Source: Chaetoderma sp. LZ-2023a (lineage: Eukaryota; Mollusca; Caudofoveata; Chaetodermatida; Chaetodermatidae). Taken from it: DNA of 64,000 nucleotides. The position numbers and the translations under genes were made by a program. Location: contig CM067373.1 of the NCBI GenBank assembly GCA_034401795.1, positions 35,995,443-36,059,442 on the forward strand. The letters are read 5' to 3'. Numbering within the stretch: position 1 is the first letter of the stretch; each line of letters begins with the position of its first letter. Below the pieces are notes generated by a model. It did no database searches. It saw nothing but the letters and a program-made list of their open reading frames with translations, and was not told the DNA's origin. Positions 55,101-64,000 of this stretch are shown here, in pieces.

Positions 55101-56834
55101 ATTAGACACAGACTGCAGATCTAAACTAGAACTAGTGGTATTACCAAGATCATTGCACTTTGTTAAAAATAGATTACATGGCAAATGGGTCTGTAATACG
55201 GAAGCAGAACTGTCATGTGTATGTTTACCCCTTTTAGAAGATCTCTTTGAAGTCACAGTGTGAGTTTCACCAGGCTGCAGTGCAGAGGAATAGTTAGACA
55301 CAGTCTTGCTGGAGAGTCGAGCAAGATCAATTGTTAGATAACGTGGACATAATTTGGCTGCAGATTCTGATGCAGCTAGCCTGCCTTCTAAACTAGGACC
55401 CCTATAGCCACTTGGTCCAGGGAGACATATGGGATTAGATAGCATGGAGGGACTTGCCACAGTAGAGCTGTCGCTTAGAATCTCTGTGGTATTACCATTA
55501 ACATCTATCACTTGCTTAGGACTTATTTGAGAAGGACTAGTCTTAGCAAATGTATCTGTACAAGCATTCAAGATATCCAGGTGTCTATGAACAACAGCAA
55601 ATGTCGCAATATCCTCATCAGACATCGTCACACTCGTACCTGAGAATGGCACATGATTCTCCTCAGGGTCATTAATAGACAACTTCTTACACAGCTCCTT
55701 AATAATATTGGTCCCATCAGTTGACATAGAATTTGAGCTTGAATCTGAGGAAAACACAATATCTGGAGCAGTTAGCCGACTTTTTGCGCTAGATGTCAAG
55801 CTGATATCTGGAACCTTAGAGTTTGTAGCGTCAGCTAAGTTGCATGTTTTTAATTTCCTTAGCTTGGCCTTTTTCTTTGATTTATACCTTGCAGGTGCTT
55901 TTCTCTCAGACTTGGAAGATGTATTAGCTTCATCAAGGGCAGCCACTGAATCAGATTTGGGAGATGGTTCCATAATTGAGTCAGTCAGAGAACTTGATAT
56001 TGTAGGTACATCTGATTGTTTTTTCTTAACTCCTACATGCCAGTACTTCTTTACACTCTGGAGCCTTGTAATGACCTCTTTGTTAAGAGTAGACACACCT
56101 AATGTAGGAATTTGCTTATCTTGTACTGGTAAAGATTTAGTGTCCTTATTTTTATCTACATTACGAGTGGATTTTGATCTACCAAAAGACTTTGTTTTAG
56201 TCTCACTACGAGCGGGACGAATACGACACTCATACTCGGGAGACTCTGAACTCACAGATATTAATGATAACTCATGTTGATTTTTCTGTGGACTGCCTAA
56301 CTCAGTATTAGCACATTCACTCTCATGTTTCTCTGCAACGCCTAACTGTGTTTTATTATCGACAACCTGATCATCACTAAAACACTCTAATACCGTATCA
56401 TCATCTTTCAGTTCAGACTCGTGTGAACTAACGAAACCAGAATCAGCCGTTTCTTTCATACTTGCATCAGAGTTATCTCCACCTGTGGAAATTGTGATGT
56501 CATTGTTCGCATCACAGCGACCATTCATAATTTTTACATAGCACTCACTTATTACATGTTTCACAAGGTTACTCTTACAGGGCGATACACTTTGGCGTGA
56601 ATCTAAACTAACTTCTGTGTCAGTACCATAGTTAGTCTCTATACTGAATTGCTCAGCGGTACAAACTCCATGAGTTGTGTCTACAAACATTGCTTGTTGT
56701 TTGACATCATTGCTATCCTGTTGTTTTGATGTTTCCTTATTAGTGTGTTGCTGCACACGGTTGCTTTCGTCATGGCGGATATTCTGCAAAATGGTTTCAT
56801 CTGGAAAAGCAATAACAGTGACAGAATGAGCCAT
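52161..56834 (-). CDS. Gene 2, giant first coding exon: Ser/Thr/Lys-rich repetitive protein, function unknown
   Basis: 1558 codons without a stop, starting at the first Met (MAHSVTVIAFPDETILQNI). The open frame runs to a stop at 52146, but TTG|GTATGT at 52163-52158 is a good donor and joins in phase 0 to the exon at 38803; with exons 31519 and 30789 the protein is 1644 residues. Layout: acidic/Ser-rich residues 1-250; basic cluster near 314-330 (KAPARYKSKKKAKLRKLK); repeats from about 578 to 1228 built on KRKHSGKVTISQTVSDKTLP and TRDKRSDDANISVLESEPAS; Ser-rich 1230-1490; basic cluster near 1511-1527 (NKKGKYVRCKKKLAKV). No signal peptide, membrane segment or known domain was seen. The basic clusters suggest nuclear location; the many basic-Ser pairs could be phosphorylation sites. 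Family not recognised. A single giant exon is unusual but the frame is convincing. Confidence 0.85.
53150..55100 (-). repeat. Coding tandem repeats within gene 2 exon 1
   Basis: Modules of roughly 28-35 codons alternate two motifs, (L)AV(A/T)KRKHSGKVTIS and LPKRKRSDxKxxSxxDSEPE. Some blocks repeat almost exactly at DNA level, for instance TTTGCATCATCAGATCGCTT in plus-strand reading at about 53990 and 54270. Repeat number probably varies between alleles or species. The opposite strand also stays open for long stretches here (for example 53731-54345), a consequence of the repeat. Confidence 0.85.
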
Positions 56835-56850
56835 TTCAAATTATGTAATG

Positions 56851-57175
56851 GACCTGTCCAGTTTTAGCTATGCCCTGCCCATCTCTAGCTAAGCTCCACC
56901 CACACTTTGCCCGTGTTGGAATCAATCGATCTCTGAACTCCTTGACTATTAATTTCCAGAAAACTATGCAGGCAAGCTGTAGAATATTTTTAAACTAATT
57001 CGACTGGGTGCTGTTGCTGCCTATTGCAGCAACAATGTCGAGTCAAATTAGTTTCAGTATATTCAAAAGCATGATTATTAAATAGTAAAGACATACAATT
57101 CATACAACGTGTTAGACTATTAAGCATTAAAGACAGACTATTTCGAATCATTGTAAGTCAGACAGTTAAATGGTG
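56851..57175 (+). mobile_element. MITE family A, 16 bp upstream of gene 2 start codon
   Basis: GACCTGTCCAGTTTTAGCTA, AAGCTCCACCCACAC, TTTCCAGAAAACTATGCAGG, hairpin TTTTTAAACTAATTCGACTG / AGTCAAATTAGTTTCAGTAT. Right end degenerate. It occupies the 5' flank or 5' UTR of gene 2, so it should contribute promoter, UTR or splice sequence. Confidence 0.85.
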
Positions 57176-57251
57176 AACATCACCTTTATCCAAGATATGG
57201 GCTTGTTTATGTGTGATTAGATGATCCCATTCCTAAATTGACTCCAATGAT

Positions 57252-57438
57252 TAACACTTTAACCCTCAAATTAGTTCAAGAAAATTTCAATTTTTTCATT
57301 TAAAAACGTCCACTTGCAGAACAAGAGAAAGAAACAGTGGTAAAATTTAAGAAAACCGTCTTATTTTGTTTTGTACATGGATGTTTCTCAAGACCACTGC
57401 AGAAGCTGTTATGAGCCAGATTGAGTTTAACACTCATC
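57252..57438. mobile_element. MITE family B, central part deleted
   Basis: TTAACACTTTAACCCTCAAA, CAAGAAAATTTCAATTTTTT, then a shortened stem and CAAGACCACTGCAGAAGC; its right edge overlaps the next copy. Confidence 0.75.
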
Positions 57439-57604
57439 AGTCAAAAACGGCTTCTGCATTGGTCTTGGGAAATGTCCATTTGAAGACCAAGAGAAGACTA
57501 TTTTTGAAAATTTACCACTGGAATGACTGGCTCGATCAGCAAATGGACATTTTCTATGAGAAAACTTAAATTTTCTTGATCAATTTGAGGGTTAAAGTGT
57601 TAAG
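57424..57604. mobile_element. MITE family B, right arm deleted
   Basis: TTTAACACTCATCAGTCAAA, CCAAGAGAAGACTATTTTTG, TTACCACTGGAATGACTGGC, then directly CAGCAAATGGACATTTTCTA and TGAGGGTTAAAGTGTTAAGG. Confidence 0.8.
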
Positions 57605-58330
57605 GCATAAACATTGTACCTGGATGATATAATCATAGAATATGCCCATCCACATATCAAATTTGGTCAAATGTTAATTATCACACACAAACAAAATCCA
57701 TATACCTTAGTAAAAGTAGCTTTGACATTTTAACCTCTAGAAATGACCCAATGGCCATGATGCTCATCAGGACTAAATTGAATTAGAGCAATATGAATGT
57801 CTATATAAAACTATGATGCCCTATGTAAACCTCAACATGCAGGTACTAGTATTCAACTGATTTACAAAGTTTTCAATTAATCGTTCAAAGTTACTGCTAT
57901 GACTGAGAGATATTGTATGGAAAGGAATGGCAATTTTTAAGATAGCCAACAGGTGTCCATTTTGGATTTCATACCAAGATCAATTTTGATAGTCCTTACT
58001 CCCAATGGCACACTCAATGGACTTCCATAGTTTCGAGTCAATCGCTCAATACTACATATAGCTCGTTGCAACACTTTCATTGTGCTGTTGCATTGGTATG
58101 ATTATGACGACACTGACGAAATTCATTTGGTTGGGAATACCATGAGATCTTGTTGTGACAGGTTGCAACATTATAATTTATGAATTTGCTTCAATTATGA
58201 CTCCATAGTCATGCCAACAACCCTGATAATGCAGGTTATTGGGATGGTATAGATCGAATCTGTAAAGTTTTATTAAGATCGAATAAGCTAACCGAAATCA
58301 AGGATTTCTTTTTTCACAAGTGAGTTGATA
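57605..58330. other. Flank of gene 2, nothing recognised
   Basis: AT-rich sequence without recognised repeats or coding exons. Possibly intron between a noncoding first exon of gene 2 and its coding exon. Confidence 0.4.
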
Positions 58331-58335
58331 CTTAC

Positions 58336-58750
58336 CATTACGAATACTCTATGCTAATATATCTAACTGGCTCAATTCAACACAGAATTTAATTTAAACC
58401 CGCCCCTAAAAGGTAGGTAGGCTAGCTGTCAAACTGGCACATATGCAAGCCAAGCAGTGCACCCGTGGCATATGCACCGGCTGACAAAACGATGAGTGGC
58501 TACAATTCGGAAACTATGTAAGAGCATGCCTATTTCGCTTATTTCACTTACCATTACGACACTATGCTGTAACCAGAATTCGAAAGTGAATTCGGAGGGA
58601 GGCAGGCATGGTCACATGACCCGCTGTTCCCTGAAGTTCTTTTGCATTTGGAGGCACAAAAACCACTGAAATTGCCAGAACAGCGATCAGAAAGTGCACG
58701 AACAATCAGCTGATACTGACGTATTGGGAGATCGTCGCTTTGCAAAATGA
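58336..58750 (-). other. Candidate noncoding first exon(s) of gene 2
   Basis: Two minus-strand donors with the same context, CGTAATG|GTAAGT, end at 58552 and 58336; the flanks CATAGTGTCGTAATGG and CATAGAGTATTCGTAATGG suggest a small duplication. The sequence before the first donor (58553-58745) is more GC-balanced and has a 63-codon open frame that stops right at the donor, so it is more likely UTR than coding. A matching acceptor before 56834 is only weakly visible. Confidence 0.35.
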
Positions 58751-58759
58751 GCTTCTCTC

Positions 58760-59490
58760 CCTATTTTTAATAGAATCGAGCGTCAATTTGCTTTGAAATC
58801 CTATACGCTCTATGTACTAGTGCCATAGTACTATAGGAAACGAACAAATGTGTTTCGCATTTGTATAATTCTCCAAATAGACATATATAAAATATGAACC
58901 ATCAACAGATCAGTACATAAATACTGGTATGTGACAAAAACAAACACAAAAATGTAGAACTGACCTTTCATTTTGTGGTTGCAGACATCTTGAGTCATGA
59001 TGACGGAAGATGTACAGAACGTCTGTGTGAGTGCTCCCGGATCTCAGGTGTAACATGTGATCTATAGCTTTTTATTTATAAGTTTTTCAAAATCACTAAA
59101 GCAAGAAGGTTATTTGTGTCATGTACATGTAAATAATGGTCAGTAAAACTCGACTCACAGTGCCACCGGGATAGCATCATGTCCTCGACGGAAACTCTGT
59201 TGAATAGAGCTGTGACGGCCACTATGCCATGGACACTGTGGAATTGGTCAAATCTACTTGCCTACTGGTTGCAGATTTGTGGCAAAATTGAATACATTCC
59301 ACAATCCACCTTGAAATGGTGTCCCCGAATGCCCTGCCATGGGGTTCAATATAGGATAACCATAGAGCTGGAGTTCGATCGCTATTCCTCCATATGTTCT
59401 TTGTAATGGATCAATGTCCAGACCAGACACCAGACTTTTGAGTTTGGATCAAGTCTTGATAAAGCAGGCAATATTATGGGCTGACCAGGG
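58760..59490. other. Unassigned region between gene 2 flank and DIRS-2
   Basis: Contains a possible divergent exon at 58981-59028 (see rejected items) and, from 59160, a less AT-rich stretch (GATAGCATCATGTCCTCGAC) with a 75-codon frame of no recognised content. Confidence 0.4.
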
Positions 59491-59494
59491 TATT

Positions 59495-60230
59495 TCAAAT
59501 ACTGATTTTTAGCCATAAAATTAAGTCTAAGTAGAAGCTTAGGGCCACAAAGCGACTAGGTTCAGCTGAACAAGTGTGAATTTCACTTCTTCGTCTAGAT
59601 GAGGCTGCAGTAATAAGAAATACAGTTTTAAGTGTTAACAATTTCGTAGAAATAGCACTGAGTGGTTCAAAGGGTTTATCAGCTAATACTTGTAATACAA
59701 GTGCTAAACTCCAAGGTGGAATCATTGGAGGATTGCTCGGTCTCAGGTTAGTCATGCCTTTAATTAAGATTTAAATTAGATCACTCATCACTTCCCCTAT
59801 TAGCCACGAAAGGAATAACAGTCATTAAAGCTGACTTATATCCAGCCATAGAGTTAGGCTGTAGGTTATGAGTATCACATAAGTAACAGAGGAAATCAGC
59901 TACTATCTGAATAGATGCTTCCACTGGATTAATACATCTTGCTGCGCACCATTCTGAAAATCTGTTGATTTTAAAATTATATGCCCTGGAGGTTGACGCA
60001 CCCCCCCCCCCCAACCCGCCCCTTTCTGGTATGGACCATGAAGTTGGCTGCTTGCTCTGAAAAGCCCCTAATTGCAGATTTTGCAACATCCATGCAGTCA
60101 ATTGTAACATTGAAGGATTGTTGTGCAAAGCCTTGCTCTGGAAGATTATGTTGTTTATCAGAGGAAGAGGAACTCCAGCAGATCCGTATACCATGATCGG
60201 ATTGGTCAATTTGCATGTGATCAAAAGCAC
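59495..60230 (-). pseudogene. DIRS-2 tyrosine recombinase, 3'-truncated
   Basis: The N-terminal part (60230-59781) has SRAYNFKINRFSEWCAARC and MAGYKSALMTVIPFVANRG; after a frame break comes 59755-59495 with SNPPMIPPWSLALVLQVLA, KPFEPLSAISTKLLTLKTVF and ASSRRRSEIHTC, where the catalytic Arg lies. The C-terminal catalytic half is missing. A run of 12 C at 59999-60012 sits inside the N-terminal part, within a Gly-rich stretch of the translation, and may be a sequencing weakness. Confidence 0.8.
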
Positions 60231-60677
60231 TCCTGTCCGATTGTCTTAACATATTTTTGGAATCAGGCTTGCTGGTGGATATGCGTATGCATACATTCCC
60301 TCCCAACTGATAACCAGCGCAATTGTTGCTATAGCTCTTGGATCTGGCATCGGAGAGACATACATCATCATCTTCGCATTCTTCTTTGTTGCGAATAGAT
60401 ATATATTGGGCTTGCACTAATTGTTGAACAGACGATTCACCACACATTGATTCAGTTGCCATTCCCTTGGCAGTCTGCTCACCCTGTGGCTCAAGGAGTC
60501 CAGTAGGAGATTTAGCCTTCCCGGAATATGAGCTGCTTTCCAGATACCCCCATGATCTAGGTGCCAACAAAGCAGTTTCCATGTCATCATACAGAGACTG
60601 GGTGACTTCGTTCTGCCTGGCGGTTGACATAAGTCACTACTGTTGAGCTGTCTGAACGAACAAGAAATGATTTTTCC

Positions 60678-61376
60678 CTAGATTTTCTTGAGAAAATGTT
60701 CCAGTGCTAAGATTACTGCTCTCATTTCTAGGAGATTGATGTGTTCTGTTGACTGTTCAAAATTCCCAAGCTCTGATATTTTGTATTCTTCCAAGCAAGC
60801 CTCCCCATCCCTCCATCGATGCATCAGTACACACTGTGAATTGAGGGTGGGGAGGCGACATGTCCCCCACCCAGGAGATTTTCTTTTCATCCACCATTGA
60901 AGGTGGTGAAGAAGAGGTTCCAACACGGTCCACTGTGTCATGAGAAATAACTAGATAGGCCGCCTGTGACAGACTACCTATTTCTCCTGTGGAGGTATGT
61001 TGCGATAGCAAGGACCACCCTGGTGAAGACTCGAGAAGCCGTCAAAATTTCAAATAGGAGTACATTGAATTCTCATTTGCAGCCTGTGAATGCAAATCTT
61101 TAGGTACCATCAGAAGTGCCTGGCTATGGGAATGTGAAAATATACATCCTTTAGGTCTATGGACGCTGTGCACATTCCCGTTCTCAATCCTGTCAACACC
61201 ATCTTTACCATTTCCATTTTGACTCTGTGTGAGAATGAACTTGTTGAGTGGCTTTAGATTGAGAATTGGTCTCCACCCACCAGTGTTTTTTGACACCAGG
61301 AATCCCAGATTTGCCAGGGAGGTCTGCATTGACTCTTTCAGTATGATGGATTGCATTTCTTCCTTGATACACAAAC
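60678..61376 (-). pseudogene. DIRS-2 reverse transcriptase / RNase H, catalytic core deleted
   Basis: 61374-61200 has LGFLVSKNTGGWRPILNLKP, the RT start. A neighbouring frame then gives TASIDLKDVYFHIPI (motif A) and, near 61030, TASRVFTRVVLAIATYLHRR (motif B region). The YxDD motif should follow but the sequence passes directly to the RNase H region, LLHHLQWWMKRKSPG, FTVCTDASMEGWGGLLG and EHINLLEMRAVILALEHFL. So a deletion removed the polymerase active site, and several frame changes are present. Confidence 0.8.
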
Positions 61377-62580
61377 TAGGCTTGCGCGATTATCCGATAT
61401 TATCGAAGGTCGCGAAAATGTTATTGTCGCGTTGTATTCTTCCTGTTTGTCATGTGTTTGTAGCATAGCCTTCTATTACGACAAGCTGTTCAATTTATTT
61501 CCAAACCAACATCTTTGTGAGAGGGGTGTGCTTATATTAGGAATAGGTCAAGAAAAAGTTGAATTTCATTCTTTAAAATTGTTTTAAAAGTTGAACAATA
61601 ATACAAAAATTTAACGCAATTTACCGGTACAATTTCTTGCCGCCCTACCATATACCTCAAAACCATGATCGCGTGAGTGAAATTATTACCTGGGACGGTA
61701 TAAATATTGTATATTTCTTAATAAGTATGGTCTATAAAATCAAAATTAATCCTCAATTTGACAATAAATGGCGTCGCAAAATTATATAAATCACGTGATA
61801 TTGCTTGCTCTCCTGTATTTGGAGGTGAGAGGTGGTGCGTTCACAAATGCGATATCTAAATGAGACGGTATACATGATTTAGCCAGCAAGGTGAACTATC
61901 AGAGATGTTTCTGAAGGCTAACTGTTATTAGTAAAATATATAAATCACGTGGTTTTGCTTGCTCTCCTGTATTTGGAGGCGAGAGGTGATGCGTTCACAA
62001 ATGTAAAGGCTAACTATTATTAATAAACGGGTACTCGGTAAATGCGGATCAGATCTAAACATTAAATATCTATGATCTAAAGTGCATTCCTAACATAACG
62101 TGATTTGTACATTTTCACAAAGATGACATGAAATGTCCAATTTTTGGATTAATTTTATGTAATAAATGATGATCATAACAGAGTACGCAATATTTAGGTT
62201 GTCCAATGTAATAATTTCACTCCCGCAACGATGGACAGGGTATACATTAAGCCAAGGTGTAAGGCGTCAAAAATGTATACCGTGAAAATGTCCTATTTTC
62301 GTGTTATTAGCGATCGTTCTTTAAGCATCTTAGCAACTGGATTTAAAGATTTTGTTGAAATTTAGCAATTAGAAGGCATATTCGGTTAAAACTGATATGA
62401 AAACTGATAGCGAAGATGACATCTCTACATAAGCCAAACCGTGCAGTCCAACTCAACCCAAGACAAATTCACCCCGTGAATTCATATACCATAAAATAGG
62501 CTATATGATATATCGAAATATCACAATTTTCTCACCACGATATATCGTGATACCTCCTAGGACAATATCGTGCAAGCCTA
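61377..62580. mobile_element. Non-autonomous hAT element inside DIRS-2 RT, 1204 bp
   Basis: Ends TAGGCTTGCGCGATTATC and GACAATATCGTGCAAGCCTA; flanked by ACACAAAC (61369-61376) and ACACAAAG (62581-62588), an 8-bp target duplication with one mismatch. Interior GAGTGAAATTATTACCTGGG is shared with the 43713 element, and its inverted form recurs near 62200. Two internal copies of AAATCACGTG(A/G)TTTTGCTTGC-type sequence are also present (61790 and 61945). No transposase. Confidence 0.92.
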
Positions 62581-62760
62581 ACACAAAGATGGATCTGGAT
62601 CCCTTGGTATTTGAGATATGAACTGGAGATAGCATCAGCGGCGGCTGGTTGCCACTGTAATACTAAGCGGTCCTGTGTCACCCGCTTCCACTCTTGGATG
62701 TGGTTGGACAGACGGCCTCCTAAAGGCCCATCTGGGGCCGAGGAAGAACACAACAACCCA
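62581..62760 (-). pseudogene. DIRS-2 RT, N-terminal fragment beyond the hAT insertion
   Basis: PLGGRLSNHIQEWKRVTQDR, then LVLQWQ, matches the conserved start of DIRS RT domains (a GRL..H...W..LTQD.WVL pattern). The frame runs into the hAT element and resumes on its far side at 61376. Confidence 0.75.
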
Positions 62761-63999
62761 AGAGTGATGCTAACTCCAGAGTTGCTCCTGATGGCACTGT
62801 GGTCCTCACAGAAACCACGCCCTCAAGCATGATTTCCAAGGTCAGATCCATGCCCTTTCCTGCTGGTGCCACGCCCACCTCACGGTGTGGACTGCCTTGT
62901 AGGTTGTAAATTTGGAGCCTGCTCCCCCCACCCACTGCTGTTCTACGCAGGCATTGGTCATGACCTATGCTGCGCTGGAGGTTTGCCTCTGACAGGACCA
63001 CTTCCTCTCAGCTGCAGTACTCAACGAGTGGGGGTGGGTGGGGTGGGGGTGTACACGTTCCCTGCAGAGCCCTTCAAATTGCTCTCTCAGCACCCTTTGG
63101 TAGTCAACCAGGATGATTGTCTCGTTCAGGTGCTTACATCCTTCGCCAAAAAAAACAGACCAGGGCCCAGCATAGGCGCAGTCATGAGCCTATTGGCGAG
63201 CTCCTGGGATGGGCACAAGTTGTCTACAGCAAACTTGCACCTCATCCGGAACATCCTGGTAATGCTTCTCGTCAGACAGTCTAAAGACAAGTTGATGCCG
63301 TCGAGTATGGCTCTTTGGCGAGCTTTGTCTGGACGCGGATGCTGCAACCACGCCTTGCAGTAAATTAGAAACCTATGAGTGGGCCGATATGGTACCACTC
63401 ACACTTTCCTCCAAGTCTCGGAGTGCAGTATTTGCAGAATGCATGGGGTTTGCACACATTCATCCCGTATCCGACCAGGAACCCGGTCACGCATCATCTC
63501 CCAAAGCCATGCAATCTTCCGCACCCGGCTTTGGGCCCATGTCATATTTCGTGAACTGCTCTGACAAAATATGACACCACCGTGAAACTTTGCAGGGTGC
63601 CTTCGCTAGTTTCCCGTGAGCTTTGAAAGCTTCCTCTGCCTGACTGAACATGGCAGTTACGTATTCAGCCTAAGACAGAGACGGGACATGTGGATTCCCC
63701 CATGGCTCTACCAGGAGTTCTGCCTTAATGTCTACAAACCACTGGCAAGCATCAAACCAGTCCTCCTCGGTAGACACCTGGGACATCTCGACGAGCCTGG
63801 GTCCAGACTCATCATCCTCTAAGATGCACCCACTGGCTTCTGAGGGAGCCAGTATTACAGATGGATTTGATGACACTGGAATAGCCAGGCAAGCCATATG
63901 GACCCGCATCGGCTGGCATAGCTTGAACCGTGGCTGATCCAAGAGCTGGAGCCATGGAACCATGTGGGGTGGCCAACATTGAACCGTGGTCAGTACCAT
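62720..63999 (-). pseudogene. DIRS-2 Gag-like region, broken
   Basis: Minus-strand segments 63999-63670 (LAPSEASGCILEDDESGPRL), 63398-63126 (AILDGINLSLDCLTRSITRM, CPSQELANRLMTAPMLGPGL) and 63001-62720. Position before the RT and the helical character suggest Gag. A plus-strand frame at 62866-63363 is antisense to it and is not supported as a gene. Confidence 0.5.
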
Positions 64000-64000
64000 C

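Larger units (their letters stand above)
59495..64000 (-). mobile_element. Second DIRS-type retrotransposon, decayed and interrupted
   Basis: Minus-strand remnants in the order Gag-like (to window edge), RT, RNase H, tyrosine recombinase. It runs off the right edge, so the 5' end and terminal repeats cannot be checked. The recombinase is cut off at 59495 before its H-x-x-R and Tyr motifs. Less related to the first DIRS element than the shared layout suggests; the protein motifs differ clearly. Interrupted by an hAT element at 61377-62580. Confidence 0.85.

Noticed and set aside
58554..58745. 63-codon minus-strand open frame.
   Set aside because: Stops immediately before a strong donor and has no recognised content; treated as possible UTR.
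58981..59030. Possible + strand exon: GTGGTTGCAG acceptor, MMTEDVQNVC, donor GTGAGT.
   Set aside because: Too short, no partner exon found in phase, and the region downstream is a DIRS remnant. Could be a divergent first exon but unsupported.
60000..60012. Run of 12 C as a possible functional tract.
   Set aside because: Lies within decayed DIRS recombinase; probably a homopolymer of uncertain length.
62866..63363. 165-codon + strand frame.
   Set aside because: Antisense to the DIRS-2 Gag-like region; no recognised domain.

Overview
The window is animal nuclear DNA: it is intron-rich and AT-rich, and most of it is interspersed or tandem repeats. The repeat types (DIRS-type tyrosine-recombinase retrotransposons, hAT, TTAA-type hairpin MITEs, long elements beginning ACAAGAGGCCC and ending CCAGGTGAGC) suggest a lophotrochozoan, probably a mollusc. 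That placement is my impression from memory of such genomes, not a demonstrated fact. Two protein-coding genes can be supported from splice sites, reading phase and coding character.

Gene 1 (+ strand, 2580-6417) is the 3' end of an hnRNP L / Drosophila smooth-type RNA-binding protein. Four exons with matching phases encode the last RRM and the C terminus; the 5' part lies upstream of the window. Its third visible intron is filled with tandem repeats that resemble the preceding exon/intron junction.

Gene 2 (- strand, coding 56834 down to 30720) is an unrecognised gene. A 4.67-kb first coding exon (1558 codons, Ser/Thr/Lys-rich, internally repetitive) is joined in consistent phase to three small exons at 38803-38687, 31519-31446 and 30789-30720, followed by a poly(A) signal at 30668-30663. 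The predicted protein has 1644 residues and is probably nuclear. Its introns hold large satellites, a DIRS element, two hAT elements and many MITEs.

Region by region: 1-2.5 kb, tandem and interspersed repeats; 2.58-6.7 kb, hnRNP L 3' end; 6.7-18 kb, MITEs (hairpin families named A, A2 and B here) and minisatellites; 18.6-24.2 kb, a long element carrying repeated AAGATGGCC-type motifs, with a second copy of the same family nested inside it at a TA site; 24.6-30.6 kb, MITEs and another copy of the long family (D); 30.7-56.8 kb, gene 2, whose introns contain a decayed DIRS element (32.3-36.1 kb), a 36-bp satellite, a 325-bp triplication, a 29-bp satellite (40.5-43.1 kb), two hAT copies and a 42-bp satellite (to 51.5 kb) broken by a 704-bp insertion; 56.8-59.4 kb, upstream flank of gene 2 with candidate first exons; 59.5-64 kb, a second decayed DIRS element on the - strand, split in its reverse transcriptase by a third member of the hAT family. 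No rRNA, tRNA or CRISPR was seen.
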